Shown: positions 44,090 to 54,879 of the stretch, piece after piece
How the letters are laid out: every line of letters starts with the position of its first letter
How positions within the stretch are numbered: position 1 is the first letter of the stretch
Assembly (NCBI RefSeq): GCF_001647675.1
Contig: NZ_CP015594.1
Span: 1,612,001 to 1,676,000 of the forward strand
Direction of reading: 5' to 3'
DNA length: 64,000 bases
From: Acinetobacter sp. NCu2D-2
GTDB taxonomy: Bacteria > Pseudomonadota > Gammaproteobacteria > Pseudomonadales > Moraxellaceae
Position numbers and translations under genes: made by a program
The notes under the pieces: model-generated
The model's database searches: none
What the model was told of the DNA's origin: nothing
The model's input: the letters and a program-made list of their open reading frames with translations, nothing else

Positions 44090-45118
44090 TTAAATATCGC
44101 TATAACCTAGACTTTTCAATGCACGTTCATCATCAGACCAACCACCTTTGACTTTCACCCAAAGTGTCAGCATGATCTTTTGTTCGAACATTTTTTCCAT
44201 ATCGGCACGGGCGTCCATACCAATTTTCTTTAATTTCGAACCTTTTTCACCAATCACAATGGCTTTTTGACCTTGGCGATCGACAAAAATCGTAGCATCA
44301 ATATACGTACATGCCGCTTTTGGACGACCAGTCTTTGGATTGATGGTTGCTTCTTCTGTTTTAAATGATTCAATTTGAACAGTTAAATCATAAGGAAGCT
44401 CTTCACCCAATTGACGCATGATCTTTTCTCGGATAATTTCCGACGCTAAGAAACGTTCTGAACGATCGGTCAATTGATCCATTGAGTAAAGTGGCGGTTG
44501 GAACGGAAGATAAGAGGCGATGGTATTACGCAAATGATCGAGGTTGGCACCACGAAGTGCGGATACAGGCACGATTTCCGCAAAATTCATCAATTTCGCA
44601 CGTTCTTGAATCAGTGGTAATGCATGGTTTTTATTTTCAAGCGTATCAATTTTATTAATCACAAGAATAACAGGCATATCCGCATTTTTCAGTTTTTCCA
44701 AAACAAGTTCATCGTTTTGAGTCCACTTATCTGCATCCACCACAAACAGAACCAAGTTCACATCGCGTAACGCTGAATGCGCTGCACGGTTCATCATTTT
44801 ATTGATGGCACGTACTTCTTTCTTGTGCATCCCAGGTGTATCGACAAATACAGCCTGAGATTTTTCACGCGAATCAATGCCCACAATCTTATGACGTGTG
44901 GTTTGTGGTTTACGTGATGTAATCGATAACTTTTGTCCCAAAATATGGTTCATCAACGTTGATTTACCCACATTCGGACGGCCGACAATTGCCACAAAGC
45001 CACTGCGATAATCCGATGGGATTTCAGTGCCTTGCTGGCTAAAGAATTGACTAATTAAATCGTTACTGTCGCTTTGCGACTCGTGATCAGCATCATTGTG
45101 ATCGGAATGAGTAGTCAT
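44090..45118 (-). CDS. era: GTPase Era
   Basis: A 342-residue 16S rRNA-binding GTPase for 30S assembly. G1 VGRPNVGKSTLMNHI, G3 VFVDTPGMHKK, G4 VINKIDTL and G5 VSALRGANLD are intact. The C-terminal KH domain shows VIGEKGSKLKKIGMDARADM. An acidic N-terminal extension of about 40 residues is longer than in E. coli Era (301 residues). Its start shares one nucleotide with the rnc stop. Confidence 0.97.
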   Translation of the reverse strand: MTTHSDHNDADHESQSDSNDLISQFFSQQGTEIPSDYRSGFVAIVGRPNVGKSTLMNHILGQKLSITSRKPQTTRHKIVGIDSREKSQAVFVDTPGMHKKEVRAINKMMNRAAHSALRDVNLVLFVVDADKWTQNDELVLEKLKNADMPVILVINKIDTLENKNHALPLIQERAKLMNFAEIVPVSALRGANLDHLRNTIASYLPFQPPLYSMDQLTDRSERFLASEIIREKIMRQLGEELPYDLTVQIESFKTEEATINPKTGRPKAACTYIDATIFVDRQGQKAIVIGEKGSKLKKIGMDARADMEKMFEQKIMLTLWVKVKGGWSDDERALKSLGYSDI

Positions 45119-45816
45119 TAAGACTTTTGCTCCAATAGTTTTAAAATATCCGCCGCAACTGCTTGTTCAGCAAAACGACGGCTTGAACCTTCACCTTTCA
45201 TCAAAGGTAAACCTTCAATCTGACATTCCACTTTGAAATGTTGATTTGGGGCATCACCTTGAATATCTACAACCTCGTAAATTGGGAGAGGTTTTTTACG
45301 TGCTTGTAGATACTCTTGTAAACGCGATTTCGGATCTTTAAGTTGATCCGTTGGTTCAATGTGGTTCAAATAAGGGACGTACCATTTTAACACAATGGAT
45401 TCGAGCAATTTCATATCTCCGCTGTCGATATAAATCGCACCGATAATTGCTTCAACCACATCGGCTAAAATAGATTCACGATGATGACCACCCGACTTTA
45501 ACTCGCCCGTACTTAAAATTAAGTTTTGGCTCAGTTTTAAATCATTGGCGATTTTTCCTAATGCTTCCTGACGCACTAAAGTCGCACGCATACGCGTTAA
45601 TCGGCCTTCATGTTCTTCAGGATAGGCATTATAGAGATAGCTCGCGATGATCATCCCTAAAAGAGAATCGCCTAGAAATTCTAGGCGTTCATAGTTTGTT
45701 TTATGACTGACTGAACGATGGGTCAAAGCAAGTTTTAAAAGTTCCGGTTGTTTAAACTGATAACCTATACGACTTGCAAGACGTTCATCATTGAGTTTGG
45801 CTTGTGCTTTTACCAA
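45118..45816 (-). CDS. rnc: Ribonuclease III
   Basis: A 232-residue double-strand RNA endonuclease. The catalytic signature NYERLEFLGDSLLGMIIASY and the second acidic site ILADVVEAIIGAIYIDSGD are followed by a C-terminal dsRNA-binding domain. The start overlaps the DUF4845 gene by 29 bp; the N-terminus MVKAQAKLNDERLASRIGYQ matches relatives, so the overlap is genuine. Confidence 0.97.
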   Translation of the reverse strand: MVKAQAKLNDERLASRIGYQFKQPELLKLALTHRSVSHKTNYERLEFLGDSLLGMIIASYLYNAYPEEHEGRLTRMRATLVRQEALGKIANDLKLSQNLILSTGELKSGGHHRESILADVVEAIIGAIYIDSGDMKLLESIVLKWYVPYLNHIEPTDQLKDPKSRLQEYLQARKKPLPIYEVVDIQGDAPNQHFKVECQIEGLPLMKGEGSSRRFAEQAVAADILKLLEQKS

Positions 45817-46156
45817 AATCTTTCTCGAACTTCATGATTAAATCAACATTCATTATAAAGTTTTTGCGAACTTCATAACTTTTATGCACCGCTAACCCAC
45901 CAGCATTTTCAACTTTGATATTTTCTTTAATATCAAAATCTCGAACATTGTTCATATCTAAACGCTGTCCAAGCTGTTGAATAAACTTCTCTGGTGTATT
46001 TTTTGGCGCCGATGCAATTAATTCCTCGATTTGCGAATCAATTACACGGTCATCCCAATATGGTCCCCAAACCGCAATTGCAATCTTTGCAATAAAAGCA
46101 AAACCAACGATTGCAAACAATATCGCAATATAAGATGCACCTTTTTGATGTCTCAT
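45788..46156 (-). CDS. DUF4845 membrane protein
   Basis: A 122-residue protein with one N-terminal membrane helix (GASYIAILFAIVGFAFIAKI) and a soluble periplasmic domain (DDRVIDSQIEELIASAPKNT). This family is almost always encoded between lepB and rnc in gammaproteobacteria. Function unknown; it may assist LepB or membrane processes. Confidence 0.9.
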   Translation of the reverse strand: MRHQKGASYIAILFAIVGFAFIAKIAIAVWGPYWDDRVIDSQIEELIASAPKNTPEKFIQQLGQRLDMNNVRDFDIKENIKVENAGGLAVHKSYEVRKNFIMNVDLIMKFEKDFGKSTSQTQ

Positions 46157-46176
46157 TTTTATTTTCCTAGTTTAAA

Positions 46177-47004
46177 TTATTGAATCGCTCCATTTCGACT
46201 GAAAGATGGTAACTTGAAGCCAGGCTCTTTATGCATCCACACATAGAACGCACGACCTGTTAAATTCTCTTCAGGTACAAATCCCCAAAAACGACTGTCA
46301 GCACTTTGATCACGATTATCCCCCATCGCAAAGTAATGACCTTCTGGAACTTTCACTTCCCAATATAAACCATTTTCGCGCGAATATTTACCATTTTCAA
46401 CGAAGTTGATAAATGGCGCTTGACGAGCAACGTTTACATTCTCAAGTTCACGCATGGTAAAGGTATGTTTACCCAAGGTTTCTTGATGGTAAATAGAGGT
46501 TGGAGTATCTAAATTGTCTTTTTCACGACTAAATTCTACAGGGACTTTATGAACCTTTTGACCATTGATAGTGAGCTGACCATGATCATAAACAATATGA
46601 TCACCCGGCAAACCCACCACACGTTTAATATAGCTAATGGTTGGTTGTGGTGGATAACGGAATACAATCACATCACCACGCTCAGGACGACCAGTGTCAA
46701 TAATTTTTGTATTGACGATTGGAAGTTTGACACCATAGTTGAATTTATTCACCAAGATAAAATCACCCGTTTCTAAAGTTGGCACCATAGAATCAGAAGG
46801 GATATTAAATGGTTCATACAAGAATGAACGTAAAACCAAAACCACCGTTAAAACAGGCCAGAAATCATAAGCCCATGAGATGATGACATTTTCATTCCCT
46901 TTACCCTTGGTCTGTCTTTGTTTAAAGACAAACTTATCCAAGAGCCATACCGCAATGAAAAATAAAGTTGCAGGTACGAGAATTAAATTAAAATCAAAAT
47001 CCAT
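46177..47004 (-). CDS. lepB: Signal peptidase I
   Basis: A 275-residue inner-membrane serine protease removing signal peptides. Two N-terminal helices, then the nucleophile Ser72 in PSDSMVPTLETGDFILVNKF and the general base Lys127 in ISYIKRVVGLPGD. C-terminal box FAMGDNRDQSADSRFWGFVP is intact. Confidence 0.97.
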   Translation of the reverse strand: MDFDFNLILVPATLFFIAVWLLDKFVFKQRQTKGKGNENVIISWAYDFWPVLTVVLVLRSFLYEPFNIPSDSMVPTLETGDFILVNKFNYGVKLPIVNTKIIDTGRPERGDVIVFRYPPQPTISYIKRVVGLPGDHIVYDHGQLTINGQKVHKVPVEFSREKDNLDTPTSIYHQETLGKHTFTMRELENVNVARQAPFINFVENGKYSRENGLYWEVKVPEGHYFAMGDNRDQSADSRFWGFVPEENLTGRAFYVWMHKEPGFKLPSFSRNGAIQ

Positions 47005-47022
47005 GAGCTTTTTATCCTTATT

Positions 47023-48840
47023 TTAGCGTTCGACTTTCAATACTGCTAAGAACGCTTCTTGCGGGATCTCAACACTACCCACTTGTTTCATACGTTTCTT
47101 ACCTTCTTTTTGCTTCGCAAGAAGTTTCTTCTTACGTGATACGTCACCACCATAACATTTCGCAAGTACGTTTTTACGCATCGCTTTTACGGTTGAACGC
47201 GCAATAATTTGCGCACCAATCGCTGCCTGAATTGCCACATCAAACATTTGACGCGGAATCAGATCTTTCATTTTGTCAACAAGTGCAATACCACGGTGAC
47301 GCGCATCCTGACGGTGACAAATCATCGCCAAAGCATCGACTTTTTCACCATTAATGAGAACATCCACTTTCACCAATGACGATGATTCAAAACGAACAAA
47401 GTTATAATCGAGTGATGCAAAACCACGTGAACATGACTTCAATTTATCGAAGAAGTCCATCACCACTTCTGCCATTGGGATTTCAAACGTAATTGAAACT
47501 TGGTTACCCAAGAATTTCATATCTTTTTGCACGCCACGACGTTCAACACAAAGTGTCATGACGTTACCTAAGTAATCTTGCGGTACTAAGATGTGACATT
47601 CAGCAATCGGTTCACGTAAATCTTCAACAGTTGAACCATCTGGCATTTTAGATGGGCTGTCGATATAAACGGTTTGACCATTTTTCAATACAGCTTCGTA
47701 AATAACGGTCGGCGCAGATGAAATCAAATCAAGGTTGTATTCACGTTCTAAACGCTCTTGAACGATCTCCATGTGCAGCATCCCTAAGAAGCCACAGCGG
47801 AAACCAAAACCTAAGGCATCTGAGCTTTCAGGTTCAAAGAACAATGCCGAGTCATTGATTTGCAGTTTATGCAATGCATCACGGAATGGTTCGAAATCAC
47901 TTGAATCAATCGGGAACAGACCTGCGTACACCTGTGGTTTTACTTTTTTGAATCCAGGTAATACCGCAACTTCAGGCGTAGTCGACAAAGTAATGGTATC
48001 ACCCACTGGCGCACCAAAAATGTCTTTAATACCGGCAATCACAAAGCCTACTTCACCAGCTTCTAAAATGTCTGTTTCGGTATGTTTCGGATTAAAGATA
48101 CCTACAGACGTTACGATATGTGTTTGACCTGTTGATTTCACCAACATTTTGTCGCCCTTACGGATACGACCTTCTTTGACACGAACGAGTGACACAACGC
48201 CAAGGTAGTTATCGAACCAAGAGTCAACAATCAGTGCTTGTAAAGCAGCATCACGATCACCTGTCGGTGCAGGAATCACATCAACCAAACGCTCAAGTAC
48301 ACCTTCTACACCTAGACCTGTTTTTGCAGAACACGTTGGTGCATCAACGGCTTCAACACCAATAATATCTTCAATTTCTTGAATAACACGCTCAGGTTCA
48401 GCCTGCGGCAAGTCAATTTTGTTAAGGACAGGTAGAACTTCAAGACCTTGCTCAATTGCGGTATAGCAGTTAGCAACAGACTGAGCCTCAACACCTTGTG
48501 CAGCATCTACAACCAACAATGCACCTTCACACGCCGCCAAAGAACGCGATACTTCATAAGAGAAGTCAACGTGCCCCGGTGTATCAATAAAGTTTAATTG
48601 ATAGGTTTCACCATTTGGATGCTTATAGTTCAGTGTCACTGAAGCAGCTTTAATGGTAATCCCACGTTCCCGCTCAATATCCATTGAGTCAAGGACTTGC
48701 GCTTGCATTTCACGATCTTGCAAACCACCACAAGTTTGAATAAATCGGTCGGCTAGCGTCGATTTACCGTGGTCGATATGCGCAATAATCGAGAAGTTAC
48801 GAATGTTTTTAATATCAACAGATTTTTTAGCTTGCGCCAT
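47023..48840 (-). CDS. lepA: Elongation factor 4 (LepA)
   Basis: A 605-residue ribosome-associated GTPase. G1 [19 protein letters not shown]3 [17 protein letters not shown] and G4 [15 protein letters not shown] are intact, and the unique C-terminal domain includes [20 protein letters not shown]. First gene of the lepA-lepB-DUF4845-rnc-era-lipoprotein-recO-pdxJ-miaE operon; the promoter should lie in 48841-49003. Confidence 0.98.
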   Translation of the reverse strand: MAQAKKSVDIKNIRNFSIIAHIDHGKSTLADRFIQTCGGLQDREMQAQVLDSMDIERERGITIKAASVTLNYKHPNGETYQLNFIDTPGHVDFSYEVSRSLAACEGALLVVDAAQGVEAQSVANCYTAIEQGLEVLPVLNKIDLPQAEPERVIQEIEDIIGVEAVDAPTCSAKTGLGVEGVLERLVDVIPAPTGDRDAALQALIVDSWFDNYLGVVSLVRVKEGRIRKGDKMLVKSTGQTHIVTSVGIFNPKHTETDILEAGEVGFVIAGIKDIFGAPVGDTITLSTTPEVAVLPGFKKVKPQVYAGLFPIDSSDFEPFRDALHKLQINDSALFFEPESSDALGFGFRCGFLGMLHMEIVQERLEREYNLDLISSAPTVIYEAVLKNGQTVYIDSPSKMPDGSTVEDLREPIAECHILVPQDYLGNVMTLCVERRGVQKDMKFLGNQVSITFEIPMAEVVMDFFDKLKSCSRGFASLDYNFVRFESSSLVKVDVLINGEKVDALAMICHRQDARHRGIALVDKMKDLIPRQMFDVAIQAAIGAQIIARSTVKAMRKNVLAKCYGGDVSRKKKLLAKQKEGKKRMKQVGSVEIPQEAFLAVLKVER

Positions 48841-49003
48841 GGGTTACCTTAAGAAAAAACACGCCATACAAATGAAAAAGGTTGTATAGCAAAAGCCTAT
48901 TAGAAATTGCCGAGGATTATAGCAGATGGATTTTTCAATGTATCCAAAATTCATCAATTCCTTTTATCAGAGCGAACGACTTTAGATATTGAACTCATGA
49001 AGA

Positions 49004-49456
49004 CTAAACAATGTCATATTTGGAAAAATCATAGGGATCTAGTTCGGCTGCAATCGGCTGATAGGCTTGGGTAAAGGTCGGTGACATACGCTTTGGACGA
49101 CCAGTCACGATTTCAACACATGCCCATTGGGTATTACCCATGAATAAAATGCTGCGATCACTCGGTCGATAAAACACATATTGGCGGTATGAGTACAACG
49201 CATTTATATCGCTCAACCATGTGCGAAGTATTAAAGATTCACCTTCAAATGCCGCTTTACGATATTGAACATGATGTTCTACTGCGACCATAGCATGCTT
49301 TAATTCAATATATTCTTTTAAACCTAAGCCCAGTGCCTCAATATGAGCACTTGCCACATCTTGCATCCACTGCACATACACGACGTTATTTACATGTCCT
49401 AATTGATCAATATGTTCAGGTTTTACCTTGATTTCTAAATCAAATATATCTGACAT
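49004..49456 (-). CDS. YbgC/FcbB-type acyl-CoA thioesterase
   Basis: A 150-residue hotdog-fold enzyme. VKPEHIDQLGHVNNVVYVQW is the thioesterase signature, with D-x-(3)-H-V-N-N-x-x-Y around the catalytic Asp. Substrate uncertain; related proteins act on short-chain or aromatic acyl-CoA. Monocistronic upstream of lepA on the same strand. Confidence 0.88.
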   Translation of the reverse strand: MSDIFDLEIKVKPEHIDQLGHVNNVVYVQWMQDVASAHIEALGLGLKEYIELKHAMVAVEHHVQYRKAAFEGESLILRTWLSDINALYSYRQYVFYRPSDRSILFMGNTQWACVEIVTGRPKRMSPTFTQAYQPIAAELDPYDFSKYDIV

Positions 49457-49528
49457 GTCCTATTCCATTGCTTCGCTTTAAGAAAGGCTTAGTTTAGCGA
49501 AATTCGTATTCTGATAAAGATATACTCA

Positions 49529-49554
49529 TAAAAAAACCGCCACGAATGGCGGTT
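49529..49554 (-). terminator. Rho-independent terminator of the DegP/MucD-like gene
   Basis: AACCGCCA-CGAA-TGGCGGTT stem with a seven-base T-run in the minus direction. Confidence 0.88.
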
Positions 49555-49568
49555 AGATTGAATCAAAA

Positions 49569-50954
49569 TTATTGGATACGCATGCCAATAATTGCACGTT
49601 GACCTTGACGAATCAGTGATACGCGCGCAACCGTACCATTTTTTAAGTTCGATACAACTTCAACAAACTCTTGTGAGTCCTTAATGTTTTTACCATTAAT
49701 GGCTGTGATCACATCATTCGGCTGAATACGTGCTTGAGCGGCCAAACCACCGACACGAACATCTTGAATAAACACACCACCTTTCACACTTAGACGTTCT
49801 TGTTCAGTTGGTGTTAAATTACGAATTGACACGCCAAGTACAGGACCCTTAGATGGCTTAGCAACATCTGTTGATTTTGCAGGCGTATCATCTGGTGCTG
49901 TATCTAAGGTCGCAGAGATATTACGGCGTTTATCATCACGTAAAACTTCAAGCTGAATTTTTTGTTTTGGTAAAGAACGATTTAGATAATTCAGCAATTC
50001 ATTGGTACGAGAAATTGGCGAGCCATTATATTTTAAAATCACATCACCCGATTGCAGCCCTGCACGAGATGCTGGTGAGTTAGGAACAACCTGAGTAATC
50101 AACGCACCTTCAGGTTTTGGTAAATTATAAGATTCAGCCAAATTACGGTCGATATCTTGCAGACTCACCCCTAAATAAGAACGTGTCACTTTACCGTTCT
50201 TTTTCAACTGATCAGCAACATCCATCGCCACATCAATCGGGATCGAGAACGATAAACCCATATAACCGCCTGTACCACTAAAGATACGTGAGTTCACCCC
50301 TACCACTTCACCGCGTTGGTTAAATAGAGGACCACCCGAGTTACCCGGATTTAACGCAACATCAGTTTGAATAAATGGAACAGTGGTTTCGCCCATCATA
50401 TTACGCATTTTGGCACTAACAATACCGGCAGATGCCGAATAATCAAAACCAAAAGGTGAACCGATCGCAAGCACTGGCTCACCCACACGCAGGTTATCAA
50501 CATTACCTGTGCGTAATTCAGGGAAGTTTCCGCCATTCACTTTAAGCAAAGCAACGTCGGTACGTTCATCACTACCGACCACTGTCGCATCAATCTCACG
50601 GCGGTCATTTAACGTAATGGTGACTTTCGATGCATCTTCAACCACATGATGGTTGGTAAGCAGATAACCGTCTTTACTAATGAAGAATGCACTTCCGTAA
50701 CCTGTTTTTTCTTGAGGGACACGTTGCTGCGGAATGATAATTTGATTACCGAAAAAACGGCGCAAAATTTCAGGGACTTGTTGTTGCAAGAGCTCTTCTT
50801 GGCTCATCTTCTTCACAACATTGACACTGACAACAGCAGGACTCACCTGTTCGACAAGATTTGAAAAATCGACAGGACTTGCTGCTTGAGTTTGAAATGC
50901 TGTTACAGTAAAGGCAACGGCATAGAGTCCGCAGCTAAGCACATTATTCTTCAT
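49569..50954 (-). CDS. mucD: Periplasmic Do-family serine protease (DegP/MucD-like)
   Basis: A 461-residue exported protease-chaperone. Signal peptide cleaved after about residue 24. Catalytic triad His103 (LLTNHHVVEDASK), Asp133 (ERTDVALLKV) and Ser206 (ALNPGNSGGPLFNQ). Two PDZ domains follow (SYLGVSLQDIDRNLA at about 245 and LGVSIRNLTPTE near 370). The layout matches MucD/DegQ rather than DegS, which has only one PDZ. Confidence 0.94.
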   Translation of the reverse strand: MKNNVLSCGLYAVAFTVTAFQTQAASPVDFSNLVEQVSPAVVSVNVVKKMSQEELLQQQVPEILRRFFGNQIIIPQQRVPQEKTGYGSAFFISKDGYLLTNHHVVEDASKVTITLNDRREIDATVVGSDERTDVALLKVNGGNFPELRTGNVDNLRVGEPVLAIGSPFGFDYSASAGIVSAKMRNMMGETTVPFIQTDVALNPGNSGGPLFNQRGEVVGVNSRIFSGTGGYMGLSFSIPIDVAMDVADQLKKNGKVTRSYLGVSLQDIDRNLAESYNLPKPEGALITQVVPNSPASRAGLQSGDVILKYNGSPISRTNELLNYLNRSLPKQKIQLEVLRDDKRRNISATLDTAPDDTPAKSTDVAKPSKGPVLGVSIRNLTPTEQERLSVKGGVFIQDVRVGGLAAQARIQPNDVITAINGKNIKDSQEFVEVVSNLKNGTVARVSLIRQGQRAIIGMRIQ

Positions 50955-51180
50955 ATGACGTATCTATCCCTTTAAAATTATTGCTATAAATGAAACGTTT
51001 TTAGCATAAAGCCATCTCATTTTGCATAAATATATGTAAAAATTCCATTCACAATTACTCCATAATTTATGTTTTTTAATTTTGAATAAATCGTTGTTTT
51101 CGATTAGTTAAGTCGAATTTACGCTTGCATTTTGACCAAAAAAAGGCTGTTATTACGGCACTTTATTTTTCTATTCGCTG

Positions 51181-52824
51181 ATGGACATGTCGAATCTTCA
51201 TACAACACATCAATTCGATGTGATTATTGTAGGCAGTGGCGGTGCTGGTCTTAGTTTAGCCTTATCTCTACCCGATCATTTCAATATTGCAGTTCTGGCA
51301 AAATCTTCGCTTACAGATGCAAGTACCTTCTATGCACAAGGAGGTGTTGCTGCTGTACTTGATGAAACAGACTCTATTGAACAGCATATTGATGACACCA
51401 TGATTGCAGGTGCACATTTATGTGAAATGGATGCGGTAAAGCAAACGGTTGAAGGTGGTAAACCTTCGGTCGATTTTCTACTGAAACACGGTGTTCAATT
51501 TACTTTGGATGAACAAGATCAACTTCATTTAACACGAGAGGGTGGACATTCTCAGCGTCGTATTATTCATGCTGCCGATGCGACCGGTCGTGCAATATCG
51601 ACCACATTAGTCGAGCGTGCACAAGAAAAATCAAATATTCATATTTTTGAAAATTTTATTGCCATTGATTTAATTTGCTCAAAAAAATTAGGCATTGAAG
51701 GTAACAACCGTGCATTAGGCTTATATGCACTCGATGAAAAAACAGAAAAAGTGTATACGTTCTTAGCACCATCTACTGCCCTTGCTTGCGGCGGTGCAAT
51801 GAAAGCCTATCTCTATACGTCAAATCCCGATATTGCGACGGGAGATGGGATTGCTATGGCATACCGTGCAGGTTGCCGTGTCGCCAATATGGAATTCAAT
51901 CAGTTCCATCCAACTTGTTTATATCATCCTCAGGCACGTTCTTTTTTAATTACTGAAGCAATGCGTGGTGAAGGTGCATATTTACGCTTGCCAGATGGTG
52001 AACGTTTTATGCTGCGTTTTGATGAACGTGCAGAGCTTGCACCGCGTGATATTGTCGCGCGGGCAATTGATTACGAAATTAAGCGTTTAGGGATTCGTCA
52101 CGTTTGGCTCGACATTACCCATAAAGATGATGCATTTATTAAGGAACACTTCCCAACACTCTATGCACGTCTGTTAGAACTCGGTATTGATATTACCAAA
52201 GAGATGATTCCTGTGGTGCCTGCAGCACACTATACGTGTGGTGGTGTCGTTGTGGATGAACATAGTCAAACCGACATTCAAGGCTTATACGCGATTGGAG
52301 AAACTTCCTATACAGGATTGCACGGCGCTAACCGTATGGCAAGTAACTCACTTTTAGAATGTTTTGTCTATGGTATGAGCGCAGCAGCCCATATTCAAAG
52401 TCAGTTTGATGGCAACTATCAATCCCCCGATGTGCCTGCTTGGGATGACTCTCAAGTAACCAATCCTGATGAAGATGTGGTGATTCTACAAAACTGGGAT
52501 GAACTGCGTCAGACCATGTGGAACTATGTCGGTATTGTTCGTACAACAAAACGTCTTGAGCGTGCCCTGCATCGAATTGAAATGTTAAAGAAAGAGATTA
52601 CTGAGTATTATCAAGACTATCAGGTGAGTAAAAATCTGATTGAACTGCGTAATTTAGTTTTGGTCTCTGAAATGATTGTACGCTGTGCGATGAGCCGTAA
52701 AGAATCCCGCGGTTTACATTTCACTTTAGACTATCCTGAATTAGCGCCAGAACTGCGTAAAACTGTACTTACACCGCCTCACTTTGCCGTCGAGCAGCCT
52801 TTGGTCAATGTAGAATTGGTTTAA
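51181..52824 (+). CDS. nadB: L-aspartate oxidase
   Basis: A 547-residue flavoenzyme oxidising L-aspartate to iminoaspartate, the first step of de novo NAD synthesis. The FAD site [20 protein letters not shown] is near the N-terminus; [24 protein letters not shown] (here [20 protein letters not shown]), [20 protein letters not shown] and [20 protein letters not shown] are family blocks. Codons MDM allow starts at 51181 or 51187. Divergent from mucD. Confidence 0.97.
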   Translation: MDMSNLHTTHQFDVIIVGSGGAGLSLALSLPDHFNIAVLAKSSLTDASTFYAQGGVAAVLDETDSIEQHIDDTMIAGAHLCEMDAVKQTVEGGKPSVDFLLKHGVQFTLDEQDQLHLTREGGHSQRRIIHAADATGRAISTTLVERAQEKSNIHIFENFIAIDLICSKKLGIEGNNRALGLYALDEKTEKVYTFLAPSTALACGGAMKAYLYTSNPDIATGDGIAMAYRAGCRVANMEFNQFHPTCLYHPQARSFLITEAMRGEGAYLRLPDGERFMLRFDERAELAPRDIVARAIDYEIKRLGIRHVWLDITHKDDAFIKEHFPTLYARLLELGIDITKEMIPVVPAAHYTCGGVVVDEHSQTDIQGLYAIGETSYTGLHGANRMASNSLLECFVYGMSAAAHIQSQFDGNYQSPDVPAWDDSQVTNPDEDVVILQNWDELRQTMWNYVGIVRTTKRLERALHRIEMLKKEITEYYQDYQVSKNLIELRNLVLVSEMIVRCAMSRKESRGLHFTLDYPELAPELRKTVLTPPHFAVEQPLVNVELV

Positions 52825-52843
52825 GTTTAAAAATGGGTTGATG

Positions 52844-52871
52844 AAAAGCCAAGTGAATGTACTTGGCTTTT
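52844..52871. terminator. Bidirectional terminator between nadB and the HDAC-like gene
   Basis: AAAAGCCAAGT-GAATGT-ACTTGGCTTTT hairpin with A and T tracts, directly before the stop of the convergent gene. Confidence 0.9.
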
Positions 52872-53741
52872 TTATTTTCTAAATACGCGAATCGCCGCTT
52901 CAAAACTTTTTAAATGTAACTGAACTAAATCGTCTAAATTTTGATAGCCACCCGCAAGTACAAACATAATGGGGATCTGACTTTTTTTCGCTAAAGTAAA
53001 TACGATGTCTTCACGTTTCTCGATCAACTCTGTATTAAACCAAACGGAACCAAAAGGATCTGCCGCGTGGCAATCCATCCCCGCCTGATAAATAATTAAA
53101 TCTGCTTTCCACGCTTGAGCCATGTGAAAGCCTTCATGCAGTGCCAAAGTGTATTGAGCGAAACTGCCTTTAGTCGGGTGAACATGCCGTGTATGGCAGC
53201 GCTCATAAGTCGGACAACCAAAAGGTAAGCCATAAATACTAAAGTTAAATAAATTATTCAGCCTTCGCGTAAATTCGGCCGTTCCATTTCCACCATGTTG
53301 ATCACAGTCCAAAACAAAAATACGTTTATTCGGAAATTTCTGCGCCACCAATGCCAAACCATTTAAGGTACAAAAAGACCCACCATATTCATACACGGCA
53401 TGGTGAAAACCTTGCGCAATATTGGCAGACACCCCATTTTTCCATGCCAATTCTGCAGCCATGATTTGTCCAGCATTGATTTTTAAAACAGCATCACGTA
53501 ACTGTTCATTCCACGGTTTAAAGCCTGAAAAGGTGGCTAATTTTTCTGGTGTGCCTGTTAAAAAGGCATCAATATATTGCGGATCATGTAGTTCTTTAAG
53601 TAATTCAATCGAGATTTCTTCAGGTGTATGAAATTTTATCTTGTTCCATTTTTTTAATTGTTCAGCAACTGCGGTTAATTTTTCCATACTATTCGTGTGC
53701 GTATGCGCAAAATAGTCAGGTGAATAACATACATCAAGCAT
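52872..53741 (-). CDS. Histone deacetylase-superfamily hydrolase
   Basis: A 289-residue arginase-fold deacetylase. Zinc and catalytic positions are visible: GFHHAVYEYGGSFCTLNGLA (His pair), VLDCDQHGGNGTAEFTRRLN (Asp/His metal ligands) and IIYQAGMDCHAADPFG (Asp). Bacterial relatives act on acetylated polyamines or acetoin-type substrates; the specificity here is unknown. It follows an unrecognised gene by 6 bp, so they are probably co-transcribed. Confidence 0.87.
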   Translation of the reverse strand: MLDVCYSPDYFAHTHTNSMEKLTAVAEQLKKWNKIKFHTPEEISIELLKELHDPQYIDAFLTGTPEKLATFSGFKPWNEQLRDAVLKINAGQIMAAELAWKNGVSANIAQGFHHAVYEYGGSFCTLNGLALVAQKFPNKRIFVLDCDQHGGNGTAEFTRRLNNLFNFSIYGLPFGCPTYERCHTRHVHPTKGSFAQYTLALHEGFHMAQAWKADLIIYQAGMDCHAADPFGSVWFNTELIEKREDIVFTLAKKSQIPIMFVLAGGYQNLDDLVQLHLKSFEAAIRVFRK

Positions 53742-53747
53742 GCAAAT

Positions 53748-54281
53748 TTACTCTATTTGAGATTGGGCCACATCAATAAGCTGCTGTAATTGGGTTGTAC
53801 CTGGGCTATATAAACCATTTTCAACTTGTTGACTAAAGTGCGTCGTAAAAGCTCGTTTTCGATTTTCTGGAGAAATCGCCAACGTGGTTAAACGTAAAAA
53901 CCAAAAGCCTGGCAATACATCATAAGGCATGACATAGCCTTTATACTGTTTATTCGGTGTCTTATTTTGTATCGCATCACGATGATAATCGACAGAAAAT
54001 AATGAACCTGCTGGAATTCTGACGCCATTCATCAGTACGGGTCTAAGGCTAATACAGGAATGATTATCTCCCATATTGAGCTTTTCCATGAATAAGGGTT
54101 TGCGCGCATGATCAACAAAAATATTGATCTCACCTTCTCGTAAAATACGGTGATGGGCAATTTTAAGAAAGAAGTTTTCCGCCATTGGACATGAACCGAC
54201 TTTAGGTTTGTCCTGCAACGTATCAATTTCAACTAAACCTGTTTCTTGTGAGGTTTTAGGAAGAATAATATCTTCAATCAT
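53748..54281 (-). CDS. Hypothetical protein upstream of the HDAC-like gene
   Basis: A 177-residue soluble protein with beta-rich segments such as EGEINIFVDHARKPLFMEKL and GVRIPAGSLFSVDYHRDA, and a helical C-terminus. Not recognised. Tight spacing (6 bp) to the HDAC-like gene suggests a functional link. Confidence 0.72.
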   Translation of the reverse strand: MIEDIILPKTSQETGLVEIDTLQDKPKVGSCPMAENFFLKIAHHRILREGEINIFVDHARKPLFMEKLNMGDNHSCISLRPVLMNGVRIPAGSLFSVDYHRDAIQNKTPNKQYKGYVMPYDVLPGFWFLRLTTLAISPENRKRAFTTHFSQQVENGLYSPGTTQLQQLIDVAQSQIE

Positions 54282-54341
54282 TTCACTAATCAGTTTACTT
54301 TCTTCGCGATCAACACGTTGTGTAAGCTGACGTAAATTTTC

Positions 54342-54716
54342 CTAAAATTTCATCCATTCAAAAAGATTTTGCTTATATTCACTTTGTGGTTGTTCGGCAA
54401 TAAATGCCTTGACCTGTGGATGAACATCCAAATGACGCCAAGTCTCGAGTTCCAATCCATTTATCTTTTGTTGCTCAATAATTTTTTTTATTGACTTAAT
54501 TTCAATATCTTCAAAGAGTTTTAAATCCTGAAAGTCTGAAATATGTCTTGGTAGATTGATATATTCTGATAACACACGTGTTGCTTGAGTATAACCACAG
54601 CCCCGGCGTTCGGTTTGATGTGAGTAATGCTCGTTCAGCATTTCAACCATCTTCAATGACAAAGGATGTACATTTTCTTGGAATACTTTTACGATTTCAT
54701 GGTCAATCGCACTCAT
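54342..54716 (-). CDS. Hypothetical protein, 124 residues
   Basis: An all-helical soluble protein containing MVEMLNEHYSHQTERRGCGY and YINLPRHISDFQDLKLFEDI. Not recognised. It is 60 bp upstream of the 53748-54281 gene on the same strand and may be the first gene of that three-gene set. Confidence 0.65.
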   Translation of the reverse strand: MSAIDHEIVKVFQENVHPLSLKMVEMLNEHYSHQTERRGCGYTQATRVLSEYINLPRHISDFQDLKLFEDIEIKSIKKIIEQQKINGLELETWRHLDVHPQVKAFIAEQPQSEYKQNLFEWMKF

Positions 54717-54879
54717 GCTTGATCCTGTCCGTATTTTTTATAATCATTCTCACTGAAATAACATGCTTTAAGCCAAAAAATAATTCCTTTCAACAATTTT
54801 TAACAATTCAATTTATTAAAATAAGTTCTTAATTTTCATATATTTGAATTGCAATACAGATCTTTTTAATTATGAGAAA

